From positions 2,430,850 to 2,494,849 of the forward strand of contig NZ_CM001974.1 in NCBI RefSeq assembly GCF_000406105.1: a stretch of DNA of 64,000 nt, given 5' to 3'. Below the pieces are notes generated by a model. The model saw only the letters and a list, made by a program, of their open reading frames with translations, was not told the origin of the DNA and searched no databases. This DNA is from Dickeya chrysanthemi NCPPB 402. GTDB taxonomy: Bacteria; Pseudomonadota; Gammaproteobacteria; Enterobacterales; Enterobacteriaceae. Both the position numbers and the translations under genes were made by a program. Positions within the stretch are counted from its first letter, which is position 1; the number at the start of each line of letters is the position of its first letter. Positions 10,300 through 20,563 of the stretch are shown here, one piece after another.

Positions 10300-10593
10300 A
10301 TGGCGTTACTCGATTTCTTTTTGTCCCGCAAAAAAACGACAGCCAATATCGCCAAGGAGCGGCTACAGATTATTGTCGCGGAGCGACGCCGTGGGGATAG
10401 CGAACCGCATTACCTGCCGCAACTCAAGCGCGATATTCTGGAAGTCATCTGTAAATACGTACAGATTGACCCGGAAATGGTGACGGTGCAGTTGGAACAA
10501 AAAGGCGACGACATTTCCGTGCTGGAGCTCAACGTGACGCTACCGGAAGCCGACGAACCTACGCCGCCGCCCGCCACGCCTGCCGAAAAATAA
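10300..10593 (+). CDS. minE: Cell division topological specificity factor MinE
   Basis: MinE displaces MinC from MinD and stimulates MinD ATPase, so division is restricted to midcell. The N-terminal membrane/MinD-interacting part [19 protein letters not shown] and the topological specificity domain ([14 protein letters not shown] onward) are intact. At 97 residues it is about nine longer than E. coli MinE, the extra length being a proline/alanine-rich tail, [14 protein letters not shown]. Confidence 0.97.
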   Translation: MALLDFFLSRKKTTANIAKERLQIIVAERRRGDSEPHYLPQLKRDILEVICKYVQIDPEMVTVQLEQKGDDISVLELNVTLPEADEPTPPPATPAEK

Positions 10594-10667
10594 TCACGTT
10601 TTTCTCAGGAAACGGTTTCAGTTGCCGCCTTTGTCTACAAGAGGTCTGCAAGGGCGGCAAGCCGACG

Positions 10668-11789
10668 TCAATAATCCGCCAGAATCGCTTTCAAGCCTGG
10701 CCCGAACAAACGCCCACGCCACCCGGAGATCATTTCGGGTTCGCATTCCGCCACGACCAGTTTCCAGTGCCAGTTCAGCAAGCGGTTAATTTGCCGCCGG
10801 GATGCCAACAGCTCGGCCGACAAGCCGCTCTGTTCCGCACTCTGCTGCACCAACGCCTTGATATCGCGAAACGCTTTCTTATAGCCGGGATAATCGATCA
10901 AATTGACCACCGCCGGCGGGTAATCCGCCTCGCTTAACGACGCGCTTTCCGCCACCAGCGCCAGCAACGTCTTACCGTGATAACGAATTTCCGGCCCGCT
11001 CAGCCCTAGCGAATCAAGCTCCCCAAGTGAACCCGGCAGGCAACGGGCGACCTGCCACAGGTTCTCTTCACGGACAATAAAATTGACGGCGCTATCGCGC
11101 TCACGCGCTTTGCGCAAACGCCATGCCGCCAGTTTTTGCAAACAGGCCAGATGGCGTCCTCTCAATTGCCAGGCGTTACCGATCTCCCGATACGCCATCT
11201 CCGGCGCCAACACCTCCTGACGGCGCTGACACAGTAACCGGCACTCATCCAACGCCGCATCCAGCCAACCCGCTGCGCGCGTCTCTGCGACCAACGTTCT
11301 GGCTACCGGCAGCAGGTAAAACACATCCGCGGCCGCGTACTGACATTGCTTTTCGCTCAGCGGACGCGCCAGCCAGTCGGTACGGGATTCACTTTTATCC
11401 AGCGCCACTTGCCGGTAGTCCGCGACCAGCGCCGCAAAACCATAAGACAGCGGCTTGCCCATAAATGCCGCCAGAATCTGGGTATCGATGAAAGGCGACG
11501 GCAGGCAACCAAACGCGTTCAGAAAAACTTCTAAATCTTCACTGCCGGCATGCAGAAATTTGGTGATTTGCGGATTCTGCAACAACGCGCGAAACGGTGC
11601 CCAATCGCGGATCGCCAGCGGGTCTATCAACGACAGATTGTCACCGTCATACAACTGAATCAGCCCCAGTTGCGGGTAATAGGTACGAGTACGGACAAAT
11701 TCGGTGTCCAGCGCTACCTCGGAAACCGCGCACGCCTGCGCGCACACCGCTGATAATCCTTCATCGGTAGTAATCAACTGATAATTCAA
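10668..11789 (-). CDS. rnd: Ribonuclease D
   Basis: This 3'-5' exoribonuclease of the DEDD family takes part in tRNA 3' maturation. The 373-residue protein shows the exonuclease motifs ALDTEFVR (about 26-33), FLHAGSEDLEVF (about 78-89) and CQYAAADVFYL (about 148-158), followed by HRDC domains. Start MNYQLITTDEGL is family-like. It is convergent with minE. In E. coli rnd lies downstream of fadD on the same strand, and the same order is kept here with a 191-bp gap. Confidence 0.95.
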   Translation of the reverse strand: MNYQLITTDEGLSAVCAQACAVSEVALDTEFVRTRTYYPQLGLIQLYDGDNLSLIDPLAIRDWAPFRALLQNPQITKFLHAGSEDLEVFLNAFGCLPSPFIDTQILAAFMGKPLSYGFAALVADYRQVALDKSESRTDWLARPLSEKQCQYAAADVFYLLPVARTLVAETRAAGWLDAALDECRLLCQRRQEVLAPEMAYREIGNAWQLRGRHLACLQKLAAWRLRKARERDSAVNFIVREENLWQVARCLPGSLGELDSLGLSGPEIRYHGKTLLALVAESASLSEADYPPAVVNLIDYPGYKKAFRDIKALVQQSAEQSGLSAELLASRRQINRLLNWHWKLVVAECEPEMISGWRGRLFGPGLKAILADY

Positions 11790-11980
11790 AACGGTATTCT
11801 CTTGGTTGTGCTCCGCATCATCTCAAGCGGGGCATAAAACATATTCATGGCGGACCATCACCACCACGTGGGTTAACCGGTCCATCAGCGCAGGCAATAG
11901 CTTACGCGAAGCGTGGTGTTGTCCTGTCGTGCTCAGCACGGCGGCCCCACCATACCCGTCATGCCCCCGACAGGCAACCA

Positions 11981-13651
11981 TCAGGCGGCTGACTGCTCAT
12001 TGCGCAGCTCACGTCGGAGAATTTTCCCCACGTTAGATTTCGGTAATTCACGGCGAAACTCAAACAATCGCGGCACCTTGTATCCGGTAAGATTGCGTCG
12101 GCAATGGCTGATCAGTTCCTCCTCCGTCAGCGACGGGTCGCGGCATACCACGAACACTTTCACCGCCTCCCCCGAGGTTTCACTGGGCACACCGACCGCC
12201 GCCGCCTCAGACACTTTCGGATGCCGAACGACCACTTCCTCGATCTCATTGGGATACACATTAAAACCGGACACTAGAATCATGTCTTTTTTGCGGTCGA
12301 CGATTTTCAGGAACCCCTGCTCATTGGCCGTGACAATGTCACCGGTTGCCAGCCAGCCCTCTTTCAGCACGTCGTACGTCGCGGCGGGTTGCTGCCAGTA
12401 ACCAGACATCACCTGCGGGCCGCGCACCCATAACTCACCGGGTTCACCGGGCGCCGCATCCTTACCGTCATCATTGATGATACGGACATCCGTGGATGGC
12501 ACCGGCAAGCCGATACTACCGCTGTAATGCTGCAAATCATACGGATTGCCGGCCACCAGCGGCGCGCTTTCCGTCAAGCCGTAGCCTTCCAGCAAGTGGA
12601 TGCCCGTCAGCTTTTCCCACCGTTCGGCCACCACCTGCTGTACCGATGCCCCGCCGCCCACCGACAACCGCAGTGTGGAGAAATCCAGCCGGCTAAACGC
12701 ATCATTGTTCAACAAGGCATTAAACAGCGTATTTACTCCGGTAATCGCGGTAAATGGGTAGTGCGACAGCTCCTTGATCATACCGGGAATATCACGCGGG
12801 TTGGTAATCAGCAGGTTTTTGCCGCCAAGCTCGACAAACAGCAGGCAGTTCACCGTTAACGCAAAAATGTGATAGAGCGGCAGCGCGGTGACCACCAGTT
12901 CCTGGCCCTCTTGCAGTACCGGGCCATAGGCCGCTTTAGCCTGCATCAGATTGGCCTGCATGTTCCGGTGAGTCAGCATGGCGCCCTTGGCGATACCGGT
13001 CGTGCCGCCGGTATATTGCAGAAAAGCCAGATCCTGATTGCTGACCTCCGGCTTCACATACGGCATACGCTTGCCTTGCTGCAACACATGGCGAAATGAA
13101 ATGGCATCCGGCAGGTGATACTTCGGCACCAAACGCTTAATGTACTTCACCACGAAGTTGACCAGCGTCGCCTTGGCCGGCGCCAGTTGATCCCCCATAC
13201 GGGTCAGGATCACATGTTTTACCGGGGTGTTGTACACCACTTTTTCCAGCGTATGGGCAAAATTAGACACGATGACAATGGCCGAGGCACCGCAATCTTT
13301 TAGCTGGTGCTCCAGCTCGCGCGGCGTATACAGCGGATTAACATTCACCACCACCAGCCCGGCCCGCAAGACGCCGAACAACGCTATCGGATACTGCAAC
13401 AGGTTCGGCATCATCAACGCAACGCGCTCACCCTTTTTCAGTTTCAACTGATGCTGCAAGTACGCCGCAAAAGCGCGGCTGCGTTCCTCCAACCGTCGGA
13501 AGGTCATGACCTCGCCCATATTGATGAAAGCCGGCTGGTCGGCATAACGTTCCACTGCGTGTTCAAACAACTCGATTAGCGAAGCGTAGCGATCCGGGTC
13601 AATTTCCGCGGGGACATCCGCTGGATAACGCGCTAACCAGATTTTTTCCAA
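11981..13651 (-). CDS. fadD: Long-chain fatty acid-CoA ligase FadD
   Basis: FadD activates long-chain fatty acids to acyl-CoA at the inner membrane, coupled to their uptake. The AMP-binding motif [12 protein letters not shown] (about 213-224) and the fatty acyl-CoA signature around [20 protein letters not shown] (about 420-440) are present. I chose the TTG at 13651 as start: it is preceded by GGGAG at suitable spacing, it gives [14 protein letters not shown] aligning with E. coli FadD (which also uses TTG), and the length of 556 fits. An upstream ATG at 13696 would add 15 unrelated residues. It is expected to be FadR-repressed; a regulatory site was not sought base by base. Confidence 0.93.
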   Translation of the reverse strand: MEKIWLARYPADVPAEIDPDRYASLIELFEHAVERYADQPAFINMGEVMTFRRLEERSRAFAAYLQHQLKLKKGERVALMMPNLLQYPIALFGVLRAGLVVVNVNPLYTPRELEHQLKDCGASAIVIVSNFAHTLEKVVYNTPVKHVILTRMGDQLAPAKATLVNFVVKYIKRLVPKYHLPDAISFRHVLQQGKRMPYVKPEVSNQDLAFLQYTGGTTGIAKGAMLTHRNMQANLMQAKAAYGPVLQEGQELVVTALPLYHIFALTVNCLLFVELGGKNLLITNPRDIPGMIKELSHYPFTAITGVNTLFNALLNNDAFSRLDFSTLRLSVGGGASVQQVVAERWEKLTGIHLLEGYGLTESAPLVAGNPYDLQHYSGSIGLPVPSTDVRIINDDGKDAAPGEPGELWVRGPQVMSGYWQQPAATYDVLKEGWLATGDIVTANEQGFLKIVDRKKDMILVSGFNVYPNEIEEVVVRHPKVSEAAAVGVPSETSGEAVKVFVVCRDPSLTEEELISHCRRNLTGYKVPRLFEFRRELPKSNVGKILRRELRNEQSAA

Positions 13652-13800
13652 AACGTCACTCCCGAGATATTTTTTAAGTGGCATCATCGATCCCAACCCG
13701 AGTGATCTTTAACAACATTTTAACGCATATTAACAACGGTGAGATTCACAATGCTCAGGTTGAGAAGATGATCACTTATTTCAATTTGTTGCCATCTACT

Positions 13801-13831
13801 GCAAAAAAATGAGGCGACCCTCGCCGCCTCT
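13801..13831 (-). terminator. Terminator downstream of yeaY
   Basis: On the minus strand a stem GAGGCG / CGCCTC with a GAGGGT-containing loop runs directly into seven T residues. It lies about 40 bp beyond the yeaY stop. Confidence 0.75.
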
Positions 13832-13868
13832 GTTCACTGCCAACGCATCGTCAAACGGATGACGTCGG

Positions 13869-14498
13869 TTACTCGGTAACCACGGACTCCACCTGCACAG
13901 GCGCATATCCATCATTCCAGCCGGGGCCCCAACCAGGCCCCCAGACGTGACGATAGCGGCGATCCCACCAGGGATCATAAGCCCGCGGCGGTAGTACGAC
14001 CTGCTGTACGACACGCCAACGTTTATAGCCTTGAACATTCACGACCACAAACGTGTATGGCCGTTCACCAATTTTACCTTTCTCGCTGCCGTTAATCGGA
14101 CCGACCACCGTAATCAGCTGATTTTTAAACTCCAGCGGCTCCAGAAAGCGATTAACATAGGCCACCAGCCGCCCTTCGGAAGGCTCGTCCAACCGGGGGC
14201 GGCCTGCGCTATCCAGTGGTAATGCGACAATCTCCAGCCGGGTACGATCGGCTTCGTTGCGAATATCGGCAATCCGCCCGCCAAAACGTGACTCTTGTCC
14301 GGTATAGAGATTGGGCGCATTCATCACCCGAATGAGATCCATCTGCGGTGTTGCCGAGGTGCCGCGGATTTCATCCGGCACGGTGACGCAGCCGGACAAC
14401 AGACTCAGGCCGATCAATAACAGACCGCACCACCCCCATCGACGCCGCCATGGTGTTTGCTGCTTCGAGGTTTGATTTCCGAAAGATTGGATTGCCAT
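13869..14498 (-). CDS. yeaY: Slp/YeaY family outer-membrane lipoprotein
   Basis: This is a 209-residue predicted lipoprotein of the Slp family, with unknown molecular function (Slp is starvation-inducible). The signal peptide contains a hydrophobic stretch and the lipobox LLSGC, the cysteine being near residue 36 of MAIQSFGNQ. Start at 14498 is preferred because upstream in-frame codons lie within a repeat element. The mature protein shows the Slp-typical region with PDEIRG just after the cysteine. It lies downstream of tsaB on the same strand, as in E. coli, but a 127-bp repeat separates the two. The C-terminus is rich in W, P, G and Y. Confidence 0.88.
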   Translation of the reverse strand: MAIQSFGNQTSKQQTPWRRRWGWCGLLLIGLSLLSGCVTVPDEIRGTSATPQMDLIRVMNAPNLYTGQESRFGGRIADIRNEADRTRLEIVALPLDSAGRPRLDEPSEGRLVAYVNRFLEPLEFKNQLITVVGPINGSEKGKIGERPYTFVVVNVQGYKRWRVVQQVVLPPRAYDPWWDRRYRHVWGPGWGPGWNDGYAPVQVESVVTE

Positions 14499-14545
14499 CA
14501 CATACACCCTGCTTACCGTCGTCAATGTATGACAGATACCTGAAT

Positions 14546-14672
14546 TATACCCGTCATACTTCAAGTTGCAGGTGCGTTGGCTGCCCTCGCTCACCCCAGT
14601 CACTTACTTGAGTAAGCTCCTGGGGATTCACTCGGTTGCCGTCTTCCTGCAACTCGAATTATTTTGGGTATA
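14546..14672 (+). repeat. 127-bp palindromic interspersed repeat, copy 1
   Basis: The element is bounded by TATACCC and GGGTATA and has nested symmetry: CTTCAAGTTGCAGG near the left end mirrors CCTGCAACTCGAA near the right end. A second copy of exactly the same length lies inverted at 30564-30690. It sits between yeaY and tsaB, both on the minus strand, so it is probably transcribed or overlaps the yeaY promoter. It looks like a non-coding MITE-like repeat. Confidence 0.85.
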
Positions 14673-14699
14673 GACTGTAGCTGATGCGATAAGTTGCTG

Positions 14700-15401
14700 T
14701 TATTCGCGGCCGGGTAATTTTTTCCACGCCACCGTATTGCGCAGATAACGGGGCTCAGCCTGCTCTGGGCTCACCGCACCGCCCGATGCCCACAACTGCC
14801 GGGCCAGCGGCAGCATATCCTGCGCCTGCGGCAACAGCGTATCGGTGTGATTCAGGACGAGACCGGGCTGGTCGATCAGGTCCGGGTAGGTTTGCCAGCC
14901 GGTTCCCGCCGTCACCCAGTCGCCGCTCAGCGATGCGGCCAGTGACTGCACCTGAACCGGCGCCAGTACGGCTTCGCTCATCTCGCCTTGCCAGTTCCCC
15001 TGCGGGTCGCGCTCATAGCTTGCCCAGTAGACTTCGCCCATACGGGCATCAATGGCGGTGAGCACCCGGCCGACACCACGTTGACGCCAGGCGCCTTGCG
15101 CCAGCGTTGCCAGCGTCGATACGCCAAGCATCGGCAACTCCGCGCCGAGCGCCAACCCTTGTGCGATGCCGATGCCGATGCGCACACCGGTGAAACTGCC
15201 CGGCCCACGCCCGAATGCCAACGCATCGAGTTGATTGAGCGTAATGCCGTGCTCGGCCAGCAACTGCTGCACCATCGGCAATATCCGCTGGGTATGTTCG
15301 CGAGGGCAAACCTCAAACAAGGAATGAACGTCACCATCATTCCAGAGTGCAACAGAACAGGCTTCCGTTGCGGTATCAAGCGCTAAAATTCGCGTAGACA
15401 T
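14700..15401 (-). CDS. tsaB: tRNA threonylcarbamoyladenosine biosynthesis protein TsaB
   Basis: TsaB is the scaffold partner of TsaD and TsaE in forming t6A37 on ANN-decoding tRNAs. The 233-residue protein has the ASKHA-type N-terminus [19 protein letters not shown], and the diagnostic [13 protein letters not shown] at about 64-76. It lies directly downstream of yoaA in the same orientation, the arrangement known from E. coli (yoaA-tsaB-yeaY). Confidence 0.95.
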   Translation of the reverse strand: MSTRILALDTATEACSVALWNDGDVHSLFEVCPREHTQRILPMVQQLLAEHGITLNQLDALAFGRGPGSFTGVRIGIGIAQGLALGAELPMLGVSTLATLAQGAWRQRGVGRVLTAIDARMGEVYWASYERDPQGNWQGEMSEAVLAPVQVQSLAASLSGDWVTAGTGWQTYPDLIDQPGLVLNHTDTLLPQAQDMLPLARQLWASGGAVSPEQAEPRYLRNTVAWKKLPGRE

Positions 15402-15466
15402 GCCAACCTCAGGCAGGGAGAGAATATTTCAACGGCGCGCATCATAACAGCCGGTGCCGGTAAGCG

Positions 15467-17416
15467 TCACGGTTTGCGCGTCAGAAAATCAATGGCGTGC
15501 TGCAAATCCCGCGTTCTTGGCGCAGGCGGCAAGCTGGAGAGAAATACCTCGCCATAGGGTCTTGTCACCAGACGATTGTCGCAAATCACCAGTACGCCGC
15601 GATCAGTCACATCGCGAATCAAGCGGCCGACGCCCTGCTTCAGGGTAATCACCGCATCGGGCAATTGCACCTCATCGAATGGATCGCCACCGCGCACCCG
15701 GCAATCTTCCATACGCGCTTTCAGCAACGGATCGTCTGGTGAGGTAAACGGTAGCTTGTCGATAATCACGCACGATAACGCATCACCGCGCACATCGACG
15801 CCTTCCCAGAAACTGCCGGTCGCCACCAGCAGCGCGTTCCCCGCCGCCAGAAACTGCGCCAGCAACTGTGGCTTACTGGTTTCCCCCTGCACCAACACCG
15901 GCAACGTCAACGAGGCTCGAAACTCGACGGCCAAATCACGCATCATCTGGTGCGACGTACACAACATGAAGCAGCGCCCCTGATTGGCTTCGATCAGCGG
16001 CCGCAACAGACGTGCCAGTTGTCTGGCCGCACCGGGCCGGTTGGTTTCGGGCAGATAGCGCGGCACGCACAGCAGCGCCTGACGTGCATAATCAAATGGG
16101 CTTGGCAGCAGCAATGTCCGGGCCTGATCCAACCCCAGCCGTTCGATAAAATGCGTGAGCCGATCGTTGACCGACAGCGTCGCCGAGGTAAAAACCCAGC
16201 AAGCCGGCTTCTCTTTTATCACCTCACGAAAACGGTCCGCGACCGATAGCGGCGTCAACGCCAGCACAAAATGACGCGAGGTGCACTCATACCAGTAACT
16301 GTAGCCGGGTTGCTGCACATCCCGCAGCCGCTTCAACCGCGCCCGGTAGAGGGTCGCGCGTTCAAACGCCGCATCCAGCAACGCAGAGCGCCCCAGCGAC
16401 AACTTAGCGACATCACAGCACAGCTCCAGCGCGTCATCCAGCAGCGTCAGCGAGCGTTGCAGCATGTTATCAGTGACAATGTCACGTAAATTACCGCGAA
16501 ACCCAGGGTCGCCCAGCGCCAGTCGAAAATCCTGAGTGCTCTGGCTCAGACGATCGGCGCTTTTCTGCAGTTGGCTGGCATCCCGCACTTCGGTGCGATA
16601 AGCAATCACGATATCTTTAGCAAGATCAAGCAGTTGGCGGCTGGAGAGCTGCTGACCAAAGTACTGGCTGGCGATATCCGGAATCTGGTGGGCTTCGTCA
16701 AACACCACGACATCACTGTCGGGGATTAACTCGGCGAACCCACTCTCCTTGACCACCATATCCGCCAGATAAAGATGATGGTTCACCACCACTACGTCGG
16801 CATCCATTGCTCTTCGGCGCGCCTTCACGACAAAACACGCTTTGTAGTGCGGACAGTCGCTGCCAAGACAGTTATCGTTGGTGCTGGTCACCAGCGGCCA
16901 TACTGCGCTGTCTTCAGCCACATCGCCACACTGGCTGATGTCACCGTCTTCGGTTTCAACAGCCCAGCCACGCAAGCGAACCAGTTCACGCAGCACGTCG
17001 CGGCCAAGATCGCCACCCGCCAGCGATTGCTGTTCCAATCGCTCGATGCACAGATAATTGGCGCGTCCTTTCAACAAGGCCAATTTACCCTGAAAATTCA
17101 GTGCATTGGCCACAGTCGGCAAATCGCGGCTATACAGTTGATCCTGCAATGCACGCGAGCCGGTGGAAATGATCACTTTTTTGCCGCAGCGTAGCGCCGG
17201 CGCCAGATAGGCATAGGTTTTCCCGGTGCCGGTGCCCGCCTCTACCACCAACGGTTTTTGCGCATCAATCGCCGCCAGCACCGCCGCGGCCATTTGGCGT
17301 TGTGGTTCCCGCGGCTGAAAGCCCTCAATCGCCTGAGCCAATACGCCATCCGTTGCGAAATCGTCGATTGCGCTGTCTGCCGTCACGCTGTCTCTCTTGT
17401 CTGACAATGCCGTCAC
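15467..17416 (-). CDS. yoaA: DinG-family ATP-dependent helicase YoaA
   Basis: This is an XPD/DinG-like superfamily 2 helicase with an iron-sulfur cluster; E. coli YoaA works with the polymerase III chi subunit in replication-damage tolerance. The 649-residue protein shows Walker A EAGTGTGKTYAY (about 58-69), cysteines of the Fe-S domain (NYLCIERL, then CLGSDCPHYKACF at about 183-195), the DEAH box VVVFDEAHQIPD (about 238-249), and helicase motifs near the C-terminus (LLVATGSFWEGVD, KQGVGRLIRD). It is followed by tsaB and divergent from yoaB. Confidence 0.95.
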   Translation of the reverse strand: MTALSDKRDSVTADSAIDDFATDGVLAQAIEGFQPREPQRQMAAAVLAAIDAQKPLVVEAGTGTGKTYAYLAPALRCGKKVIISTGSRALQDQLYSRDLPTVANALNFQGKLALLKGRANYLCIERLEQQSLAGGDLGRDVLRELVRLRGWAVETEDGDISQCGDVAEDSAVWPLVTSTNDNCLGSDCPHYKACFVVKARRRAMDADVVVVNHHLYLADMVVKESGFAELIPDSDVVVFDEAHQIPDIASQYFGQQLSSRQLLDLAKDIVIAYRTEVRDASQLQKSADRLSQSTQDFRLALGDPGFRGNLRDIVTDNMLQRSLTLLDDALELCCDVAKLSLGRSALLDAAFERATLYRARLKRLRDVQQPGYSYWYECTSRHFVLALTPLSVADRFREVIKEKPACWVFTSATLSVNDRLTHFIERLGLDQARTLLLPSPFDYARQALLCVPRYLPETNRPGAARQLARLLRPLIEANQGRCFMLCTSHQMMRDLAVEFRASLTLPVLVQGETSKPQLLAQFLAAGNALLVATGSFWEGVDVRGDALSCVIIDKLPFTSPDDPLLKARMEDCRVRGGDPFDEVQLPDAVITLKQGVGRLIRDVTDRGVLVICDNRLVTRPYGEVFLSSLPPAPRTRDLQHAIDFLTRKP

Positions 17417-17588
17417 CCCGCTTCGGCCTCACTAAGGCGGCTGATTATGCCAAGCCTGCACGCACGACACCACCTCGGCTGATGCCGCCCACCGATCACG
17501 AATCTCGTATTTATGAGGAACTGTGCTAGTCTCTGCGTCTTTAACGCCTGTTCCGAACGGGCGCAGACTGCAACGAGGAGCCCGATTC

Positions 17589-17936
17589 ATGTCCATTACC
17601 CGCATCAACCCCGACGCACGCTGGTCCGACGCCGTGATTTACAACAACACGCTGTACTACACCAGTGTGCCGGAAAATCTGGATGCCGATGCCCAGGCCC
17701 AAACCGAAAACGCGCTCGCGTCGCTGGATGCCATCCTGCAACAAGCGGGGACCGATAAAAGTCGCCTGCTGGACGTGACCATTTTTCTGGCCGACAAAGC
17801 CGATTTCGCGGCCATGAACGCCGCCTGGGATGCCTGGGTGGTGGCGGGTAGCGCGCCGGTGCGTTGCACCGTGGAAGCCAAACTGATGAACCCGAAATTC
17901 AGGGTAGAAATCAAGGCGATCGCCGCCGTCGGGTAA
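17589..17936 (+). CDS. yoaB: RidA family protein YoaB
   Basis: This is a 115-residue member of the RidA/YjgF/YER057c family, whose prototypes hydrolyse reactive enamine/imine intermediates. The key arginine lies in the segment APVRCTVEAKL near residue 95. ATG at 17589 follows a good AACGAGGAG ribosome site; an earlier in-frame start at 17523 lacks family similarity. It is divergent from yoaA, as in E. coli. Confidence 0.92.
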   Translation: MSITRINPDARWSDAVIYNNTLYYTSVPENLDADAQAQTENALASLDAILQQAGTDKSRLLDVTIFLADKADFAAMNAAWDAWVVAGSAPVRCTVEAKLMNPKFRVEIKAIAAVG

Positions 17937-17975
17937 TATAGTCGGGCGGTGGTGAGATTTGCCGCCCGTTAGCCA

Positions 17976-18167
17976 CTACTCTTGTGCGGTATCGTCGTCC
18001 TCAAAAAGCGCCACCACCCGCGCCCCCTGATGATTTTGGCGCAGCTCTTCGGCTACCTGTGCAATGGCCTGGCCGCTGCTCATGCCGTCCTCCATCAACT
18101 GTTGTATTCTTTCCACTGCCTGTTGCTGCTGCTCATGGCTCAGCGCCGGGATACCTGCAAACATCAT
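17976..18167 (-). CDS. yoaH: UPF0181 family protein YoaH
   Basis: This is a 63-residue protein of unknown function, recognised by [15 protein letters not shown] and [20 protein letters not shown]. It is convergent with yoaB and divergent from pabB; the same neighbourhood exists in E. coli. It is highly helical, glutamine-rich and acidic at the C-terminus. Confidence 0.9.
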   Translation of the reverse strand: MMFAGIPALSHEQQQQAVERIQQLMEDGMSSGQAIAQVAEELRQNHQGARVVALFEDDDTAQE

Positions 18168-18317
18168 TCTTCTCCTGAAAACCTTTTTATGCCGACTGCG
18201 CCCACTATCCGCCGCAGTTTATGGTACGCTTGCAACGCCGTAATGCATGCCGCCGGTTCAACGCCCGGCTGCCGGTAAGACCAACACTCAACACCGAGAG
18301 ACCATACCCATACCGCT

Positions 18318-19688
18318 ATGCCGACACCGATAGTCTACCACGCTCTCCCGTATCAACCGGATGTGCTGTTACGTCTTTTTAGCGCGATATCGCACCAGCC
18401 CTGGGCGATGTTGCTTCACTCCGGATTCGCCGACCATCTTCACAATCGGTTTGATATTCTGGTGGCGGAGCCGCGCCTGACCTTGCAAACCGTCGGTTCG
18501 TTAACCACCCTCCAGCACGGCGAGAGCAGCGAGGCCACTACAGCAGACCCGTTCCTGCTATTGCAACAGCAGATCGATGCGCTGGCGCTGGATGTACATC
18601 CGCACCCGGATTACCCGTTTCAGGGGGGGGCGCTGGGCCTGTTTGGTTACGATCTGGGGCGCCGTGTGGAACAGGTGCCGTCCATCGCCGATCGGGATAT
18701 CGACCTGCCCGACATGGCGGTCGGCATTTACGACTGGGCGTTGATTGCCGACCATCACCAACAGCGCCTGACCCTCGTGTGCCACGGCGATATCACGACC
18801 CGACTGGCATGGTTAAACCGCCTCTCCCCCATCGAACCGGGTGCGTTTTGCCTGACCAGCGACTGGCAGGCCAATATGAGTCGTGCGCAGTATGGCGAGA
18901 AATTCCGCCGAATTCAGGATTATCTGCATGCAGGCGACTGTTATCAGGTCAATCTGACGCAACGTTTTCAGGCCACGTATCACGGCGACGAATGGCAGGC
19001 GTTTCTGACGCTCTCCGCCAGCAACCGGGCACCATTTTCCGCTTTCCTGCGTTTACCGCACAGTGCTGTGCTCAGCATTTCTCCGGAGCGTTTTCTGTGG
19101 CTGCACGATAACCAGATTCAGACCCGGCCGATAAAAGGTACGCTGCCGCGGCTGCCGGATGCCGACGACGATGCCCGGCAGGCGCAGCGACTGGCTGCAT
19201 CTGAGAAAGATCGCGCCGAGAACCTGATGATCGTCGACCTGCTGCGTAACGATATCGGCCGGGTGGCGGTGCCGGGCAGCGTCACGGTTCCTGAGTTGTT
19301 TGTCGTCGAGCCGTTTCCGGCGGTGCATCATCTGGTCAGTACTATCGAAGCGCAATTACCCGCGCAACAGCACGCCACGGATCTGCTGCGCGCCTGTTTC
19401 CCCGGCGGTTCGATTACCGGCGCCCCCAAAGTGCGGGCGATGGAGATCATCGAAGAACTGGAGCCGCATCGTCGCAACGCGTATTGCGGCAGCATCGGCT
19501 ATCTCAGCGTCTGCGGCACCATGGATACCAACATTACTATCCGTACGTTGATCGCCGCCGAGGGTAAGCTTTCCTGCTGGGCCGGCGGCGGAATTGTGGC
19601 CGACAGCGAAGAACAGGCGGAATACCAGGAAACATTCGACAAGATTGGCCGCATTCTGCCGTTATTAACGGTATCGACCACGAATTGA
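18318..19688 (+). CDS. pabB: Aminodeoxychorismate synthase component I
   Basis: PabB converts chorismate plus ammonia (from PabA) to 4-amino-4-deoxychorismate in folate synthesis. The 456-residue protein carries the chorismate-binding signatures ISPERFLWL (about 254-262), SEKDRAENLMIVDLLRNDIG (about 295-314) and GSITGAPKVRAMEIIEELE (about 363-381), in which the TGAPK lysine region distinguishes PabB from TrpE. Start MPTPIVYHALPYQ is plausible; the overall length matches the family. It is followed 15 bp later by nudL, suggesting cotranscription. Confidence 0.95.
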   Translation: MPTPIVYHALPYQPDVLLRLFSAISHQPWAMLLHSGFADHLHNRFDILVAEPRLTLQTVGSLTTLQHGESSEATTADPFLLLQQQIDALALDVHPHPDYPFQGGALGLFGYDLGRRVEQVPSIADRDIDLPDMAVGIYDWALIADHHQQRLTLVCHGDITTRLAWLNRLSPIEPGAFCLTSDWQANMSRAQYGEKFRRIQDYLHAGDCYQVNLTQRFQATYHGDEWQAFLTLSASNRAPFSAFLRLPHSAVLSISPERFLWLHDNQIQTRPIKGTLPRLPDADDDARQAQRLAASEKDRAENLMIVDLLRNDIGRVAVPGSVTVPELFVVEPFPAVHHLVSTIEAQLPAQQHATDLLRACFPGGSITGAPKVRAMEIIEELEPHRRNAYCGSIGYLSVCGTMDTNITIRTLIAAEGKLSCWAGGGIVADSEEQAEYQETFDKIGRILPLLTVSTTN

Positions 19689-19703
19689 ACAGGGCTGAAC
19701 AAC

Positions 19704-20357
19704 ATGACCGATACCACGCTGTTGCCTCTCCCGCTCCACACGGACGCCTACCCTCCTTATGATCTGGACGCGTTTATTACCCGCTTTCAGTTGCAAATGG
19801 CACCGGCGCTGCCTGCCACACACCACCAGCGGCAGGCCGCCGTACTCATCCCGATTATTCGCCGCCCTGACCCGTCTCTGCTGCTGACGCGCCGCTCGCC
19901 GCGTCTGCGCAAACACGCCGGACAGGTAGCGTTTCCCGGCGGAGCAGCGGACCCGGAAGACCTATCGCTTATCGCCACTGCATTGCGTGAAGCGCAGGAA
20001 GAGGTCGCGATTCCGCCGGCATCGGTTCAGATTTTAGGCACACTACCCGCTTTCGATAGTTCCAGCGGTTATCAGGTTACCCCGGTGGTCGGCCTGCTGC
20101 CGGAAAATACGCCTTTTCACCCCAATGCGGACGAAGTCGCGGAGCTATTTGAAATGCCGTTGCGTGATGCTTTTACCCTTCAGCGTTACCATTCACTGGA
20201 TATCAAACACCACCATCAGCGCCACCGCGTCTATCTTTCCTGGTATCAGCAGCAACTGGTCTGGGGGTTGACCGCCGCCATCATCCGCCAGTTGGCGTTG
20301 CATGTGGCGATGCCGGAACCGGTTTACCCACCCCACCGGACATCGTTTCTGCCATAA
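19704..20357 (+). CDS. nudL: CoA pyrophosphatase, Nudix hydrolase NudL
   Basis: This 217-residue Nudix hydrolase of the YeaB/NudL type splits CoA and its derivatives into phosphopantetheine and 3',5'-ADP. The UPF0035 segment [20 protein letters not shown] (about 52-71) precedes a full Nudix box that starts at GGAADPED and ends with REAQEEVAI (about 71-96). It is close behind pabB and upstream of sdaA, the E. coli order. Confidence 0.93.
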   Translation: MTDTTLLPLPLHTDAYPPYDLDAFITRFQLQMAPALPATHHQRQAAVLIPIIRRPDPSLLLTRRSPRLRKHAGQVAFPGGAADPEDLSLIATALREAQEEVAIPPASVQILGTLPAFDSSSGYQVTPVVGLLPENTPFHPNADEVAELFEMPLRDAFTLQRYHSLDIKHHHQRHRVYLSWYQQQLVWGLTAAIIRQLALHVAMPEPVYPPHRTSFLP

Positions 20358-20563
20358 GTTATTTTTCGGCATAACATAACTTTATTTCATGTGAAAAGCC
20401 GAATATGACAGCATACTCTTCACTACAATAGCGCGATCTATCGAGTTTTATTCTGGAGCGTGGGCATACCCTCCGTCATCGCACCGGATAACCGGTGATA
20501 GGGCAAACGGTGTTCCCCGCTCCCGGTCACAGTGACAGGCAGCGCCCTCAAAGGAGTTTCAGC

